From contig NZ_BROC01000004.1 in NCBI RefSeq assembly GCF_024345205.1, positions 1 to 64,000 on the forward strand: a DNA stretch of 64,000 nt. Direction: 5' to 3'. Positions 26,260-34,876 of the stretch are shown here, piece after piece. The translations under genes and the position numbers were made by a program. The DNA is from Lapidilactobacillus luobeiensis. Its GTDB lineage: Bacteria; Bacillota; Bacilli; Lactobacillales; Lactobacillaceae. The first letter of the stretch is position 1. The number at the start of each line of letters is the position of its first letter. The notes under the pieces are model-generated. The model was not told the origin of the DNA and ran no database searches. It saw only the letters and a list, made by a program, of their open reading frames with translations.

Positions 26260-26967
26260 CTATTGATCAGATTCAGGATCACCTTGTCCTGATCGCGCCA
26301 ATGCCAACAATTCTTGATAGCAATCATGAGCTGCTTCAGGATTGTAGCAATATAACATCAGAATGTCCAAGATCAATGGTGAAAAGCTAAGATCATTCAA
26401 GCGCCAGCTAAAAATCATAGCCGCGATCTCACTGGTCGCTCGGACAGTCGATCGATGATGATACCGGCCAAGATGCCAGAGCTCGATCTGACTTGTTCGC
26501 GAATAGAATTGATCATCTTGACTCTCAAAATAATGAAATAATTCGTGGGCCAAAATAATCTCGGTGATCGCAGCTCGGTCAAATCCAGGCAGTTTCAACG
26601 CCGTTAATTTGTTGATCGGTTCTTGATAGATCTTGATCTCATTAGGTTCTGTAAACGTAGCTAAGAAAACTTGTTTTTGGATCGTTTGCGAATCTTCTGG
26701 TTTCACTTGCAAAGGCAACTGATCGACTAACTCACTAGCTGGGATCGAGCCATACGAACGAGCCGTCTCTTGGGCTAGGTCGGTGCCACATTTGATCGCA
26801 CCTGCAATCAATTCGGCCCGCTTTTCTGGACCGATCCGCGCCACCAGAAGGTCACGGTTAAATAGATAATCACACCAAACGGACTCTGGTAATGCTTTTA
26901 AATCTGCAATCAACACTGCAATGTTAGGCTTTTGATCATCAGTTTTGGTTGATATTTGCGCCAACAA
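26260..26967 (-). CDS. Putative zinc metalloprotein with HExxH motif
   Basis: A 235-residue protein of no recognised family. HELFH at 141-145 is a zinc-binding HExxH motif, and a Glu in RATSEIAAM near 180 could be the third ligand, as in gluzincin-type peptidases. There is no signal peptide, so it would be cytoplasmic. The start is TTG 26967 with GAGGTGA upstream. It overlaps the HyuA-like gene by 29 bases, so the two proteins are translated together and may form one pathway. It could instead be a metal-dependent hydrolase of a small molecule. The assignment rests on the motif alone. Confidence 0.6.
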   Translation of the reverse strand: MLAQISTKTDDQKPNIAVLIADLKALPESVWCDYLFNRDLLVARIGPEKRAELIAGAIKCGTDLAQETARSYGSIPASELVDQLPLQVKPEDSQTIQKQVFLATFTEPNEIKIYQEPINKLTALKLPGFDRAAITEIILAHELFHYFESQDDQFYSRTSQIELWHLGRYHHRSTVRATSEIAAMIFSWRLNDLSFSPLILDILMLYCYNPEAAHDCYQELLALARSGQGDPESDQ

Positions 26968-29071
26968 CGATCACCTCATCATCTGGCTCTAGGGATGAAA
27001 CTTCTAAATCAGTCAACAATTTCAATTGTTCATAATCTGTGGCAGAGAAGTCCATTACCCGCGCGCCTAAACAAAGATAAAAGTCAGGACGCGCAACCAT
27101 TTCTGTTTGATAGACTGCTAAGTCTTCCCAAAGTTTAGCCATTGCTTGTTCATAATCCCGCGCGGTCGTCTTGATCGCAAAACCACGACCACGTTGAACT
27201 TTGATGAACCCTTTCTTATCTACGATCCGGATCGCACCATGGTCAGCGCCTGGATGGGGACCACCAAAAATGTAGAAGTAATCATTTTGGGTGATCAGAT
27301 CCGTTTCCTCAGCCGTGGTCCGCATATCAGCAGCAGCGATCTCACGAGCTTCACCTTCATCAGCGTTCGCCGAAAGATCACTCGTTTTGACTTCAGTCGA
27401 ACCCGTCGCGATCGCGGTGATCTTTGAAGTTTGTGGATCGATCTCAATATGGACATCGACTGAATCTGGGGTCGCCCCTGATTCAACAGCTTTATTCAAA
27501 GCCTCATTCTTGATCGCACGAATATCTTCTTGCGTTGGGTTTGGTAGGATCCGTTCAACAACATCACGAACCATTGATAACGCGACCCCGATCGATGAAA
27601 TAACTTCGGCGTCATGCGGGATCGAATACTTAACGCCAGTTTTCTTACTGAAATAAACGATCAATGAAGCAGCACCGCCACCAACACCAACTAAGGAGAT
27701 CTGGTCTTTTTCAAGTTTGTACTTTTCAACTAATTCATTGAAAACAGGTTCGATCTTGGCAAAAGCTTTCTCCATGATCTGGGTTGCGATATCTTCAACC
27801 GTTGTTCCACAATAATCAGCCAAGGCCTTGATCGCTTTACGAGCGGATTCTTCATTACCATGAGCAAAATACTCAGGTTTGACCAAGCCTAAAACATTGG
27901 CAGCATCAGTATTGGTGATGGTCAAAGCTGACCCGTCTGCGTTCACGACTTTAACATAATCCTCAGGGTCACCTGGCTTCGGTGAGAAGAACTCAACGTG
28001 AGGTTCATTGATCTTATCGGGATCAGTGAAAGCTGCATAATCCAGTCCGGCAATATGAGCAGAACGAGGACCGACATCGATAACGCCCTCTTTGCTGGCC
28101 CGGATCATTGAACCGCCTGCATCACCTAAGACACGAACATCCAATGAAGAAATATAGGTCGAGTGGCCGCCAACAACTGAATAATCGATCGCAGGACGAC
28201 CGTTCTTGATGACCCCGATATTGGTCGTGGTCCCCCCAACTTCAAAATAAATACCATTGGAAGCACGTAAATAAATCAGTGAACCCATTACTGAAGCGGC
28301 TGGCCCAGACAACATGGTCAGAACCGGGCGCTTCTTCATTTCTGTGATCTCCATAACACCACCGTCACCACGCATGATCATCAGTGGTACTTTGACCCCA
28401 GCCTCGCGAACGGATGATTCAGTTGAAGTCGCGGTCTCCAACATTTTTGGCAAGATAGACGCATTGATCGCGGCGGTCCGAGTACGGCGAGTCAAACCAT
28501 ACAGCTTCGTGATGTCAGAAGCCATCGTCGTCGGGATCTTTTCCTTTTCAGCGATTTGGTGGACCAACTCTTCAGGGCCACCTTCATCAACACCGAAAGC
28601 CATCGAGGCAACCAAAACTTTGGCACCTTCATCTTTAAGCTTATCGATGCTTTGTTTGATCGTCGTTTCTTCACATTTTTTCAAAGGAATGAATTCATTG
28701 AGGATCTTGATACTCTTCTTTTCCTCAAGTTCAATGTCCTCAAGATGCGTTTGCTTTTTAGCTAAGAAGCCTTCAAGCCCGCCTTTAGACATTCCAATGA
28801 CCCCTACTGGCGCCACGTCACCTTCGATCAACGCATTCGTTGCCTGCGTAGTGGAATGCGCTACGAAAACCACTTCATCAGGGCTAATATTATTCTGTTT
28901 TAGACAAGTTTCAAATGATTGTACAACACCTGCTGCTACACCGCGAGGATCATCATGAGTTGTCTTAACTACAGAAGGTTCCCCAATCATTTGATGGGTT
29001 TCATTATCGATAGCGACTGCCTTGGTATGAGTACCACCAACATCAATCCCCATTCGTACCGATCGTTTCAT
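26939..29071 (-). CDS. Hydantoinase/oxoprolinase A-like protein (HyuA)
   Basis: A 710-residue ATP-dependent hydantoinase/oxoprolinase-type subunit. It begins with GIDVGGTHTKAVAID, the actin-like ATPase phosphate motif of HyuA/AcxA. FEVGGTTTNIGVIKNG and ISLVGVGGGAASL are the later ATPase blocks. Family members open cyclic amides or carboxylate ketones using ATP and usually need a HyuB partner, which is absent here. The operon order is permease, HyuA, HExxH protein. ATG 29071 is used; a GTG 15 bases earlier is possible. Confidence 0.85.
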   Translation of the reverse strand: MKRSVRMGIDVGGTHTKAVAIDNETHQMIGEPSVVKTTHDDPRGVAAGVVQSFETCLKQNNISPDEVVFVAHSTTQATNALIEGDVAPVGVIGMSKGGLEGFLAKKQTHLEDIELEEKKSIKILNEFIPLKKCEETTIKQSIDKLKDEGAKVLVASMAFGVDEGGPEELVHQIAEKEKIPTTMASDITKLYGLTRRTRTAAINASILPKMLETATSTESSVREAGVKVPLMIMRGDGGVMEITEMKKRPVLTMLSGPAASVMGSLIYLRASNGIYFEVGGTTTNIGVIKNGRPAIDYSVVGGHSTYISSLDVRVLGDAGGSMIRASKEGVIDVGPRSAHIAGLDYAAFTDPDKINEPHVEFFSPKPGDPEDYVKVVNADGSALTITNTDAANVLGLVKPEYFAHGNEESARKAIKALADYCGTTVEDIATQIMEKAFAKIEPVFNELVEKYKLEKDQISLVGVGGGAASLIVYFSKKTGVKYSIPHDAEVISSIGVALSMVRDVVERILPNPTQEDIRAIKNEALNKAVESGATPDSVDVHIEIDPQTSKITAIATGSTEVKTSDLSANADEGEAREIAAADMRTTAEETDLITQNDYFYIFGGPHPGADHGAIRIVDKKGFIKVQRGRGFAIKTTARDYEQAMAKLWEDLAVYQTEMVARPDFYLCLGARVMDFSATDYEQLKLLTDLEVSSLEPDDEVIVVGANINQN

Positions 29072-29144
29072 AAGCAATTCCACCAATCTTTCAAAAATCT
29101 TTTCTTAAAACTAAACGCTTAGCTGACTCAATAACTACTGTTGC

Positions 29145-30488
29145 TTAAACCAAATGGCCGTACATGATAAAGATGATCAAACACATGATCGCACCACTGA
29201 TCCAGCCTGCTGGGATCGAACGTTTCATAAAGTCTCGTGATGAAACCTTCGCATAACCGAAGCCCCAAGCGACCCATGACTGAGTGACATCCAAATGTTG
29301 TGGGAAAACAGTCGTTGCAGCAGTCAATGGATACATGAATTGAACTGGGATCGCTGGATTCGCAGCCAAAATAACAGCGAAGATCGCAGAACCACTACCA
29401 ACCCAGTTCATAGGACCGCGGAAGAAACCAAGTGGTACCAACAAAGCAAAGACGATCGTCAAAGCGATGGCTGTCGTTGGCACGATGTTACCAATGATCG
29501 CGGTGAAATAAGGAGCCGCAAAAGTGGCCGCATTATTGAACATCGCTAATGAAAGCAAGAAGCCGATCATTGGCGCAACATCGATCGAACCATCAGTGAA
29601 CAATTTCGCAAAACGCCGGCAGATCTCGGAATAATTCCCTTTTAATTTGCCAGTTGTCGCCATTGCGTAAATACCAGAAAGAATGAAGCCAAGAATAATC
29701 GGTAATTTCAACAAAACAACACCTAAAACTGGTAAAATTACAGATATCCATGAGTACCAAGGCGCATTCTCTTTGCCGGCAGGTTGTGAATCAATTGCCC
29801 AGTTATGAGATTTGCCTTTTTTCATCGTTAGATTGGCGATCACCAAGACAACGACCAAACCAACGATCATCCCGATCATGCCGATCGTGAAGTAATCATT
29901 GTAAGTGTAACTTTTGGCTGCAGGAGCAAAGCCAACATACATTTCTTGATACTGTTTGAAGTTGACCATGTTGGCGAAGATACCAGCCATGATCGACCCC
30001 ATAAACGCGAATAAGGCAACTGGTGCCTCAACACCTAGTGAGAATAAAATCGGTAAAACGATTACCGCGATCGAGATAACAGGTCCGATCCCAGTCATGG
30101 ACATGAAAATAATAGCAGTAACAATACATAACAGGCTCATGGTCAGCCGAGGACGATCCCCACCTAACTCAACGACCTTACGAATCAAAGTTGCGGCGAT
30201 CCCGGTGTCCATCAGCACCCGACCGAAGAAAGCCCCGAAGAAGACGTTGACCAAGATCGATGACGCATATGCGGCTGGCCCATCTGCATAAACAAATTCT
30301 AGAACGTCCATCACGCTCTTGCCATCCATTGAAGCGGCTGGCGTGATCGCATTACCGATCAAAGCCAGAATCGTCCAGATCGTCGCCATCACGAAGAACC
30401 CAACCATCAGGTTATAGCCCTTCATACAGTACCAGACCATAAAGACAAAGGATGCAATGAGCAAAATACCTATAATAACATTTGACAT
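29145..30488 (-). CDS. Multi-span permease of the GntP/CitMHS-like (ion transporter) superfamily
   Basis: A 447-residue inner-membrane protein with about twelve hydrophobic segments. SMTGIGPVISIAVIVLPILFS and FFRGPMNWVGSGSAIFAVIL look like the two re-entrant hairpins of ion-transporter-superfamily carriers. It is the first gene of the operon leading to the HyuA-like protein, so it probably imports that protein's substrate, perhaps an organic acid or cyclic amide. The family assignment is broad and the cargo is unknown. ATG 30488 has AAAGGAGG upstream; the frame is open 30 bases earlier. Confidence 0.7.
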   Translation of the reverse strand: MSNVIIGILLIASFVFMVWYCMKGYNLMVGFFVMATIWTILALIGNAITPAASMDGKSVMDVLEFVYADGPAAYASSILVNVFFGAFFGRVLMDTGIAATLIRKVVELGGDRPRLTMSLLCIVTAIIFMSMTGIGPVISIAVIVLPILFSLGVEAPVALFAFMGSIMAGIFANMVNFKQYQEMYVGFAPAAKSYTYNDYFTIGMIGMIVGLVVVLVIANLTMKKGKSHNWAIDSQPAGKENAPWYSWISVILPVLGVVLLKLPIILGFILSGIYAMATTGKLKGNYSEICRRFAKLFTDGSIDVAPMIGFLLSLAMFNNAATFAAPYFTAIIGNIVPTTAIALTIVFALLVPLGFFRGPMNWVGSGSAIFAVILAANPAIPVQFMYPLTAATTVFPQHLDVTQSWVAWGFGYAKVSSRDFMKRSIPAGWISGAIMCLIIFIMYGHLV

Positions 30489-30526
30489 TTTCTTACCTCC
30501 TTTATTATCAGCTGTCAAACTGATAT

Positions 30527-30548
30527 ACTAGTATTATAGTATGCTAGT
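30527..30548. promoter_or_regulatory. Operator palindrome with -10 box for the HyuA operon
   Basis: An imperfect 22-base palindrome (ACTAG... / ...CTAGT, 16 of 22 symmetric) spans a perfect TATAAT on the minus strand. It sits between the operon and the divergent GntR gene and is a natural GntR operator. Confidence 0.55.
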
Positions 30549-30559
30549 TCACAACGATT

Positions 30560-30573
30560 TGCAATCGCTTTCA
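30560..30573. promoter_or_regulatory. Catabolite-responsive (cre) site of the HyuA operon
   Basis: On the minus strand, TGAAAGCGATTGCA matches the CcpA consensus at every fixed position. It lies just upstream of the -10/operator and would place the operon under carbon catabolite control. Confidence 0.75.
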
Positions 30574-30631
30574 GAAATTATTTGATAAGTTAATTTTTAA
30601 TCAATCCAATCGAAAGGTTCGAGGTCTCATC

Positions 30632-31297
30632 ATGCCGACATCACTAAGCTTTCAGGACGAAGCCTATATTGCCATTAAACAGATGGTGCTTAATTTCACA
30701 TTAAAACCTGGCGAAAAAATCGATAAAACTCGCCTGCAAGAACTTCTTGGAATCAGTAATACACCTGTTCGTGAGGCTATCATTCGCCTACAACGTGAAG
30801 GTCTATTCAAGGTCGTCCCGCAAAGTGGGACTTATGTAGCTAAGATCAATCTGCAAAAAGTCTATCAAGCCAAATTCGTTCGCGAAAGCGTTGAAAGCCT
30901 GATCATGGAGAAGGCTTTTCAAGCAGCTACGGCTAAAGATATCAGAGAATTAAAAAAAATGATCCAACTACAGGCCATTTATCTCGGCTCCAACGATTAC
31001 GAACCTTTTTTTCAATTAGATGAGCAGTTCCACCAATACTTCTATAAGATAACCAATAATGATTACGTTTGGGATTGGTTGCAGATCATCAACGTCCACT
31101 TGAATCGACTACGTTATTTGCGCTTGCGCATGATGGACACCAGCTGGAAGGAGATCATTGACCAACACCGTGAAGTGGTGCAGCTTTTAGAAAATCGTAC
31201 TGACCAGAAAATGACGACGGCGATGACTAATAATTCCCATATCCTCGATACCGATATTTTCAAATTGGTCAAAGAGATCCCTGATTACTTTGACTGA
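30632..31297 (+). CDS. GntR-family regulator (FCD group)
   Basis: A 221-residue repressor-type regulator. The N-terminal winged helix contains LLGISNTPVREAIIRLQREG and the wing VVPQSGTYVAKI. The C-terminal FCD domain has Asp and His ligands in LDEQFHQYFY and His in DQHREVV and NNSHIL, as used for metal and ligand binding. It is divergent from the permease/HyuA operon with an operator-like palindrome between them, so it likely senses that pathway's substrate. ATG 30632 is behind a GAGGT site. Confidence 0.88.
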   Translation: MPTSLSFQDEAYIAIKQMVLNFTLKPGEKIDKTRLQELLGISNTPVREAIIRLQREGLFKVVPQSGTYVAKINLQKVYQAKFVRESVESLIMEKAFQAATAKDIRELKKMIQLQAIYLGSNDYEPFFQLDEQFHQYFYKITNNDYVWDWLQIINVHLNRLRYLRLRMMDTSWKEIIDQHREVVQLLENRTDQKMTTAMTNNSHILDTDIFKLVKEIPDYFD

Positions 31298-31357
31298 TCC
31301 CCACCTTTGATAATTACTGATTTTCTTCCGGTCGACCTAAAAGGCAAAGGCTCAAAA

Positions 31358-31402
31358 ATGCCCGGTGATCAATAGACTAATCGTCTAAAGGCCATCGGGC
31401 AT
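31358..31402. terminator. Terminator between the GntR gene and kdgK
   Basis: ATGCCCG (31358-31364) pairs with CGGGCAT (31396-31402) around a loop with a further short stem. GATCAAATTTGATTTTTT follows. Serves converging genes. Confidence 0.55.
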
Positions 31403-31465
31403 GATCAAATTTGATTTTTTACCTTTTACGTTCAACCAACGTCATTATCTTTCTGGTAACTAACC

Positions 31466-32413
31466 TTAGTTATTCGCTAAAAAGGTTGTTAATCTGGCCA
31501 GATCAGGATAACCGCTATTATCCCCTTCACTTTGTACCGCGAACGCCCCCATAGCATTGGCGCGACGAAGACTCTCCGCTAAAGGCAGTTGGGCGAGGAT
31601 CCCAGAAAGTAAGCCGGCTGCGAACCCATCACCCGCCCCAACCGTGTCGACAACTTGATCGACTTGAAAAGCGGCTGATTCGATCACCGTCCCCTGTTCA
31701 TCCTTAGCGTAGGCACCAGTTGAGCCATTTTTGACCACGACTAATTTTGGTGTGGCTAGGTTTAAATAAAAATCGGCGATCTCACTTGCGGTTTTGCCGC
31801 CAGTCAGTTGTCTACCCTCGCCTAAACCAGGTAACACGATATCACACTGCCCAGCGATCCGATTAAGGACTCGTTTCATCTGCTCTGCTGATGACCACAA
31901 AGCAGGACGAATATTAGGGTCGAAGCTGATCAAAGTATCGTTTTGCCGAGCAATCAAGATCAATTCTTCAATATTCTTAAACATTGTTGGTGAGATCGCC
32001 GCCGCGATACCAGTCAAGTGAAGTAACTTCACCTTTGAAAAATCTAGCTCCCCCAGATCAGCTAACTGCAATCGACTAGCAGCAGTATTTTTGCGGGCAT
32101 ATTCGATTTGCGGATCACCTGCTGTGACCCGTTCTTTGAAATAGATCCCCGTCGGTGCTTCTGGGTCGACTTTGATCTGTTCTGTGTCGATCTGCTCCGC
32201 GCTTAACGCATGTTGCAGAAATTCACCATTATTATCAGACCCTAGGGCCGTTAAGTATGTGCATTGTCGGCCTAAACGAGTCAAACCAAAAGTAACATTC
32301 AATTCGGCGCCAGCGGGATAACGTGAAAAATCAGTGACTTGATCCAAAGGAACATTGACTTCTTGAGCGGAGTACGCGACTAATGGTTCTCCGATCGTGA
32401 CAAATTCTCGCAT
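31466..32413 (-). CDS. kdgK: 2-Dehydro-3-deoxygluconokinase (KDG kinase)
   Basis: A 315-residue PfkB-family kinase that phosphorylates 2-keto-3-deoxygluconate, the product common to galacturonate and glucuronate breakdown. The N-terminal GG-like motif appears as PAGAELNVTFGLTRLG near 33-48. The anion-hole motif is DTVGAGDGFAAG at 256-267 with catalytic Asp262. ATG 32413 follows a GGAGG site. It stands alone, divergent from the discoidin-like gene. Aldolase (kdgA) and the uxuA/uxuB steps are not in the window. A fructokinase cannot be fully excluded, but the uronate context favours KdgK. Confidence 0.88.
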   Translation of the reverse strand: MREFVTIGEPLVAYSAQEVNVPLDQVTDFSRYPAGAELNVTFGLTRLGRQCTYLTALGSDNNGEFLQHALSAEQIDTEQIKVDPEAPTGIYFKERVTAGDPQIEYARKNTAASRLQLADLGELDFSKVKLLHLTGIAAAISPTMFKNIEELILIARQNDTLISFDPNIRPALWSSAEQMKRVLNRIAGQCDIVLPGLGEGRQLTGGKTASEIADFYLNLATPKLVVVKNGSTGAYAKDEQGTVIESAAFQVDQVVDTVGAGDGFAAGLLSGILAQLPLAESLRRANAMGAFAVQSEGDNSGYPDLARLTTFLANN

Positions 32414-32638
32414 AAAGGTGAGCCTCCATTTTAAAATAAATTGTTTTGACTAAAATCGATCATCGTGCTTAGTCAGCAACTACATTGAACCAATAACGCT
32501 TGATCAATACTGCTTTTACTATACCATCAATAAAAAACGGGATAAAGCAATTAACTTCTACAAATGCATTCAAATTAACTGGTTAAGAGCTTACAATAGA
32601 AGTAGCGATAATTTTAGTAAATAATTGGAGGACGATCA

Positions 32639-33466
32639 ATGATTTCATTAGAAGTTTTATCAAAAGATGGGACTAGTCGTTATGGTAAGAACGACTATGA
32701 GGAGATCCAACGACCACTGATCGCACAGGGGGAGGATTTCGTCTCGCTAGCAACTCAAGATCTGACTTATGAAGAAGGTGACTTGATCGAGATCAAAGTC
32801 GATCAACCTGGTTACTATTGGGCCAAGCTTGACGAGTGCTTGGATACATCTTTAGTTTACATTAGCGATACGACTTGGCGTTACCATATCTCGCTGACCA
32901 AAAACGCGATCGATGCGCGACCAGACAATGCTTTTCTCAGTAAACGTCATTATCTTAGTGTGCGCAAAGCAACCAAGGAACAGCTTCAAGTCCATCAAAA
33001 TCTGGCGCTCAACCCACTTGATCAGAAAGAATTCCACGGAGCTTATCCCCATGCTCACGCCAATGTGGAAACACGTAACGATGCAACTTTCTTTGCTTGT
33101 AACGCGATCGATGGTATCGCCGCGCCAGACATGCACGGCGAATATCCTTATCAGTCTTGGGGGATCAACCGTCAGGAAGATGCAGCCTTGACCATCGATT
33201 TTGGCCGTCCTGTCCTTGCTTCAGGCGTGGGCATCGTTTTACGCGCTGACTTTCCTCATGATAGCTTTTGGACTGCAATGACTGTGACTTTCTCAGATGG
33301 TAGCAAGGAGACCTTGAACTTGAAAAAGGCCAATACGATCCAGACCTTTGCTTTCGCGCCACGAACGATCGATTCGTTAACGATCAACACCTTGATCAAG
33401 CATGAAGATGATTCACCCTTCCCCGCCTTGACTGAATTTGAAGTTTACGGTCAGCATCTCATTTAA
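32639..33466 (+). CDS. Discoidin/F5-8-type carbohydrate-binding-like protein
   Basis: A 275-residue protein with no signal peptide. The second half resembles a discoidin-like jelly-roll: AIDGIAAPDMHGEYPYQSWG, LTIDFGRPVLASGVGIVLRAD and a closing LTEFEVYG strand. The first 110 residues contain beta strands of a second, unrecognised domain. Binding modules of this kind usually hold sugars, but a cytoplasmic stand-alone form is unusual. GGAGG precedes the ATG. It is transcribed alone and ends at a strong terminator next to GH88. Confidence 0.6.
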   Translation: MISLEVLSKDGTSRYGKNDYEEIQRPLIAQGEDFVSLATQDLTYEEGDLIEIKVDQPGYYWAKLDECLDTSLVYISDTTWRYHISLTKNAIDARPDNAFLSKRHYLSVRKATKEQLQVHQNLALNPLDQKEFHGAYPHAHANVETRNDATFFACNAIDGIAAPDMHGEYPYQSWGINRQEDAALTIDFGRPVLASGVGIVLRADFPHDSFWTAMTVTFSDGSKETLNLKKANTIQTFAFAPRTIDSLTINTLIKHEDDSPFPALTEFEVYGQHLI

Positions 33467-33484
33467 TGTTTCTGCTCATTTAGC

Positions 33485-33528
33485 AAAGGAGTCCCAATTC
33501 AATGACGAATTGGGACTCCTTTTTTTCG
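33485..33528. terminator. Strong terminator, shared with GH88
   Basis: A 16-base perfect stem (33485-33500 with 33507-33522) and a T-run follow the discoidin-like gene; the reverse form may end the GH88 transcript. Confidence 0.85.
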
Positions 33529-33586
33529 TGGCACTATCTATATTCTCATTCCAAAAAACAGAGTCACACTGATTTCCACCAATCGA

Positions 33587-34708
33587 CTACCACAGATTCA
33601 GATCACGACCAGCTAATTTTTCCAGTGCTTCTAGGAAGAAATAATCACCATAGATGATTGGGAACTCTCTCTTTTCATCGTGATAGGCCGCGGTACATTT
33701 TGTTAAAAGATTATCGGTCTCTAAACGCCAATCACAACTCGATTCAGCCAAGGTGCTTAACAGTCGTCGGGCTGCGTTTAAATAAATCTCTCGATCAGCC
33801 GGATCAACGTCTTCAGCCAGGGTGATCAAGCCGCTGGCCGCGATCGCCGCCGCTGAGGAATCCTCCAGCCAAGGCGCTTGTGGTTGTCGAAAATCCACGG
33901 GGATCAACCCAGTAGCCGGAATATTCGCGATAAAATAGTTTGCGATCTGTTGGGCAGTCGCCAAGAAAGAACGATCTTGGGTGTACTGATAGCTTAGAGC
34001 AAAACCATAAATACCCCAAGCTTGACCACGTGTCCAAGAGGAACCATGACCATAGCCCTGACCGCCTTGCGAACGGAGATATTCGCCCGTCTGGGGATCA
34101 AATTCAATGATATGCTTGACCGAACCATCTGGCCGAACCATATGTGCCTGCGCTGTTTTAGCATGAGCATAGGCGATTTGATAGAAACGGGGATCATTAA
34201 GCTCAGCGCTGGCCCAATATAGTAGTGGCAAGTTCATTAAACAATCAATGATCGCGCCGCCACTACGTTCACCAGTACCACTATCGTTCCAAGCGCGAAT
34301 AAAGCGACCAGCCAGATTAAAACGACCAGCCAAATTTTCTGCAGCAATGATCCCGTCATTTTTGGCGTCCTGAGCGCCAGTGATCCGGTAACGCGCCACC
34401 GCAGTCAATGACCACTTGAAGCCATTGTCATGATCTAAATTCTCTGCGCGAACTAAATTTTTTGCAAGGGTCTTTTCGGTTTGCACTGCTGTCTGCCGAA
34501 ACAAGTCATTTTTAGTCAAGTGGTATAACTGCCACAATAAGCCACCCCAGAAACCATTGGTCCACCAAAACGGATCCTGTTGAGTCATATCGAGATAATG
34601 TCCCTGCTCATCTGTCGTATAGGGAATGACCCCTTGATTACGCTCAACGACTAGGGTCAGCTTCTCTTCGATTTTGGGTAACAAGTCGATTAGCTCTTGT
34701 TGATTCAT
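33587..34708 (-). CDS. Unsaturated glucuronyl hydrolase, GH88
   Basis: A 373-residue (alpha/alpha)6-barrel enzyme that cleaves the 4,5-unsaturated uronate from the non-reducing end of lyase products. The two catalytic Asp residues are in LDHDNGFKW (near 92-94) and GGAIIDCLMNLPLL (Asp155), matching the Bacillus enzyme pattern. GHGSSWTRGQAWGIYG near 222-237 is also typical. It may start at GTG 34711 or ATG 34708. It has its own promoter after the heparinase-like gene and works downstream of that lyase. Confidence 0.92.
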   Translation of the reverse strand: MNQQELIDLLPKIEEKLTLVVERNQGVIPYTTDEQGHYLDMTQQDPFWWTNGFWGGLLWQLYHLTKNDLFRQTAVQTEKTLAKNLVRAENLDHDNGFKWSLTAVARYRITGAQDAKNDGIIAAENLAGRFNLAGRFIRAWNDSGTGERSGGAIIDCLMNLPLLYWASAELNDPRFYQIAYAHAKTAQAHMVRPDGSVKHIIEFDPQTGEYLRSQGGQGYGHGSSWTRGQAWGIYGFALSYQYTQDRSFLATAQQIANYFIANIPATGLIPVDFRQPQAPWLEDSSAAAIAASGLITLAEDVDPADREIYLNAARRLLSTLAESSCDWRLETDNLLTKCTAAYHDEKREFPIIYGDYFFLEALEKLAGRDLNLW

Positions 34709-34759
34709 CACACTTTAAACACCTTTCGATTTATCTTTTTTCTTAATTCAACTATTCAA

Positions 34760-34788
34760 ACAATACCAGTGTCGAAAAGGGCGGTCAA
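34760..34788 (-). promoter_or_regulatory. Promoter of the GH88 gene
   Basis: TTGACC (34783-34788) and TATTGT (34760-34765) on the minus strand are 17 bases apart. A 7+7 hairpin (34787-34805) abuts the -35 box and could be an operator. Confidence 0.6.
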
Positions 34789-34876
34789 TAGCAAAAAGTG
34801 CTATTAGGCCCCGACTGCATCACTTTAATATAAGATGTGCATGATCAGGAAATAATGTGATCTTAAATTGAGCTCA

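Noticed and set aside
28314-28958. 214-codon frame opposite the HyuA-like gene
   Set aside because: Antisense shadow of a well-supported gene; no ribosome site and no family resemblance.
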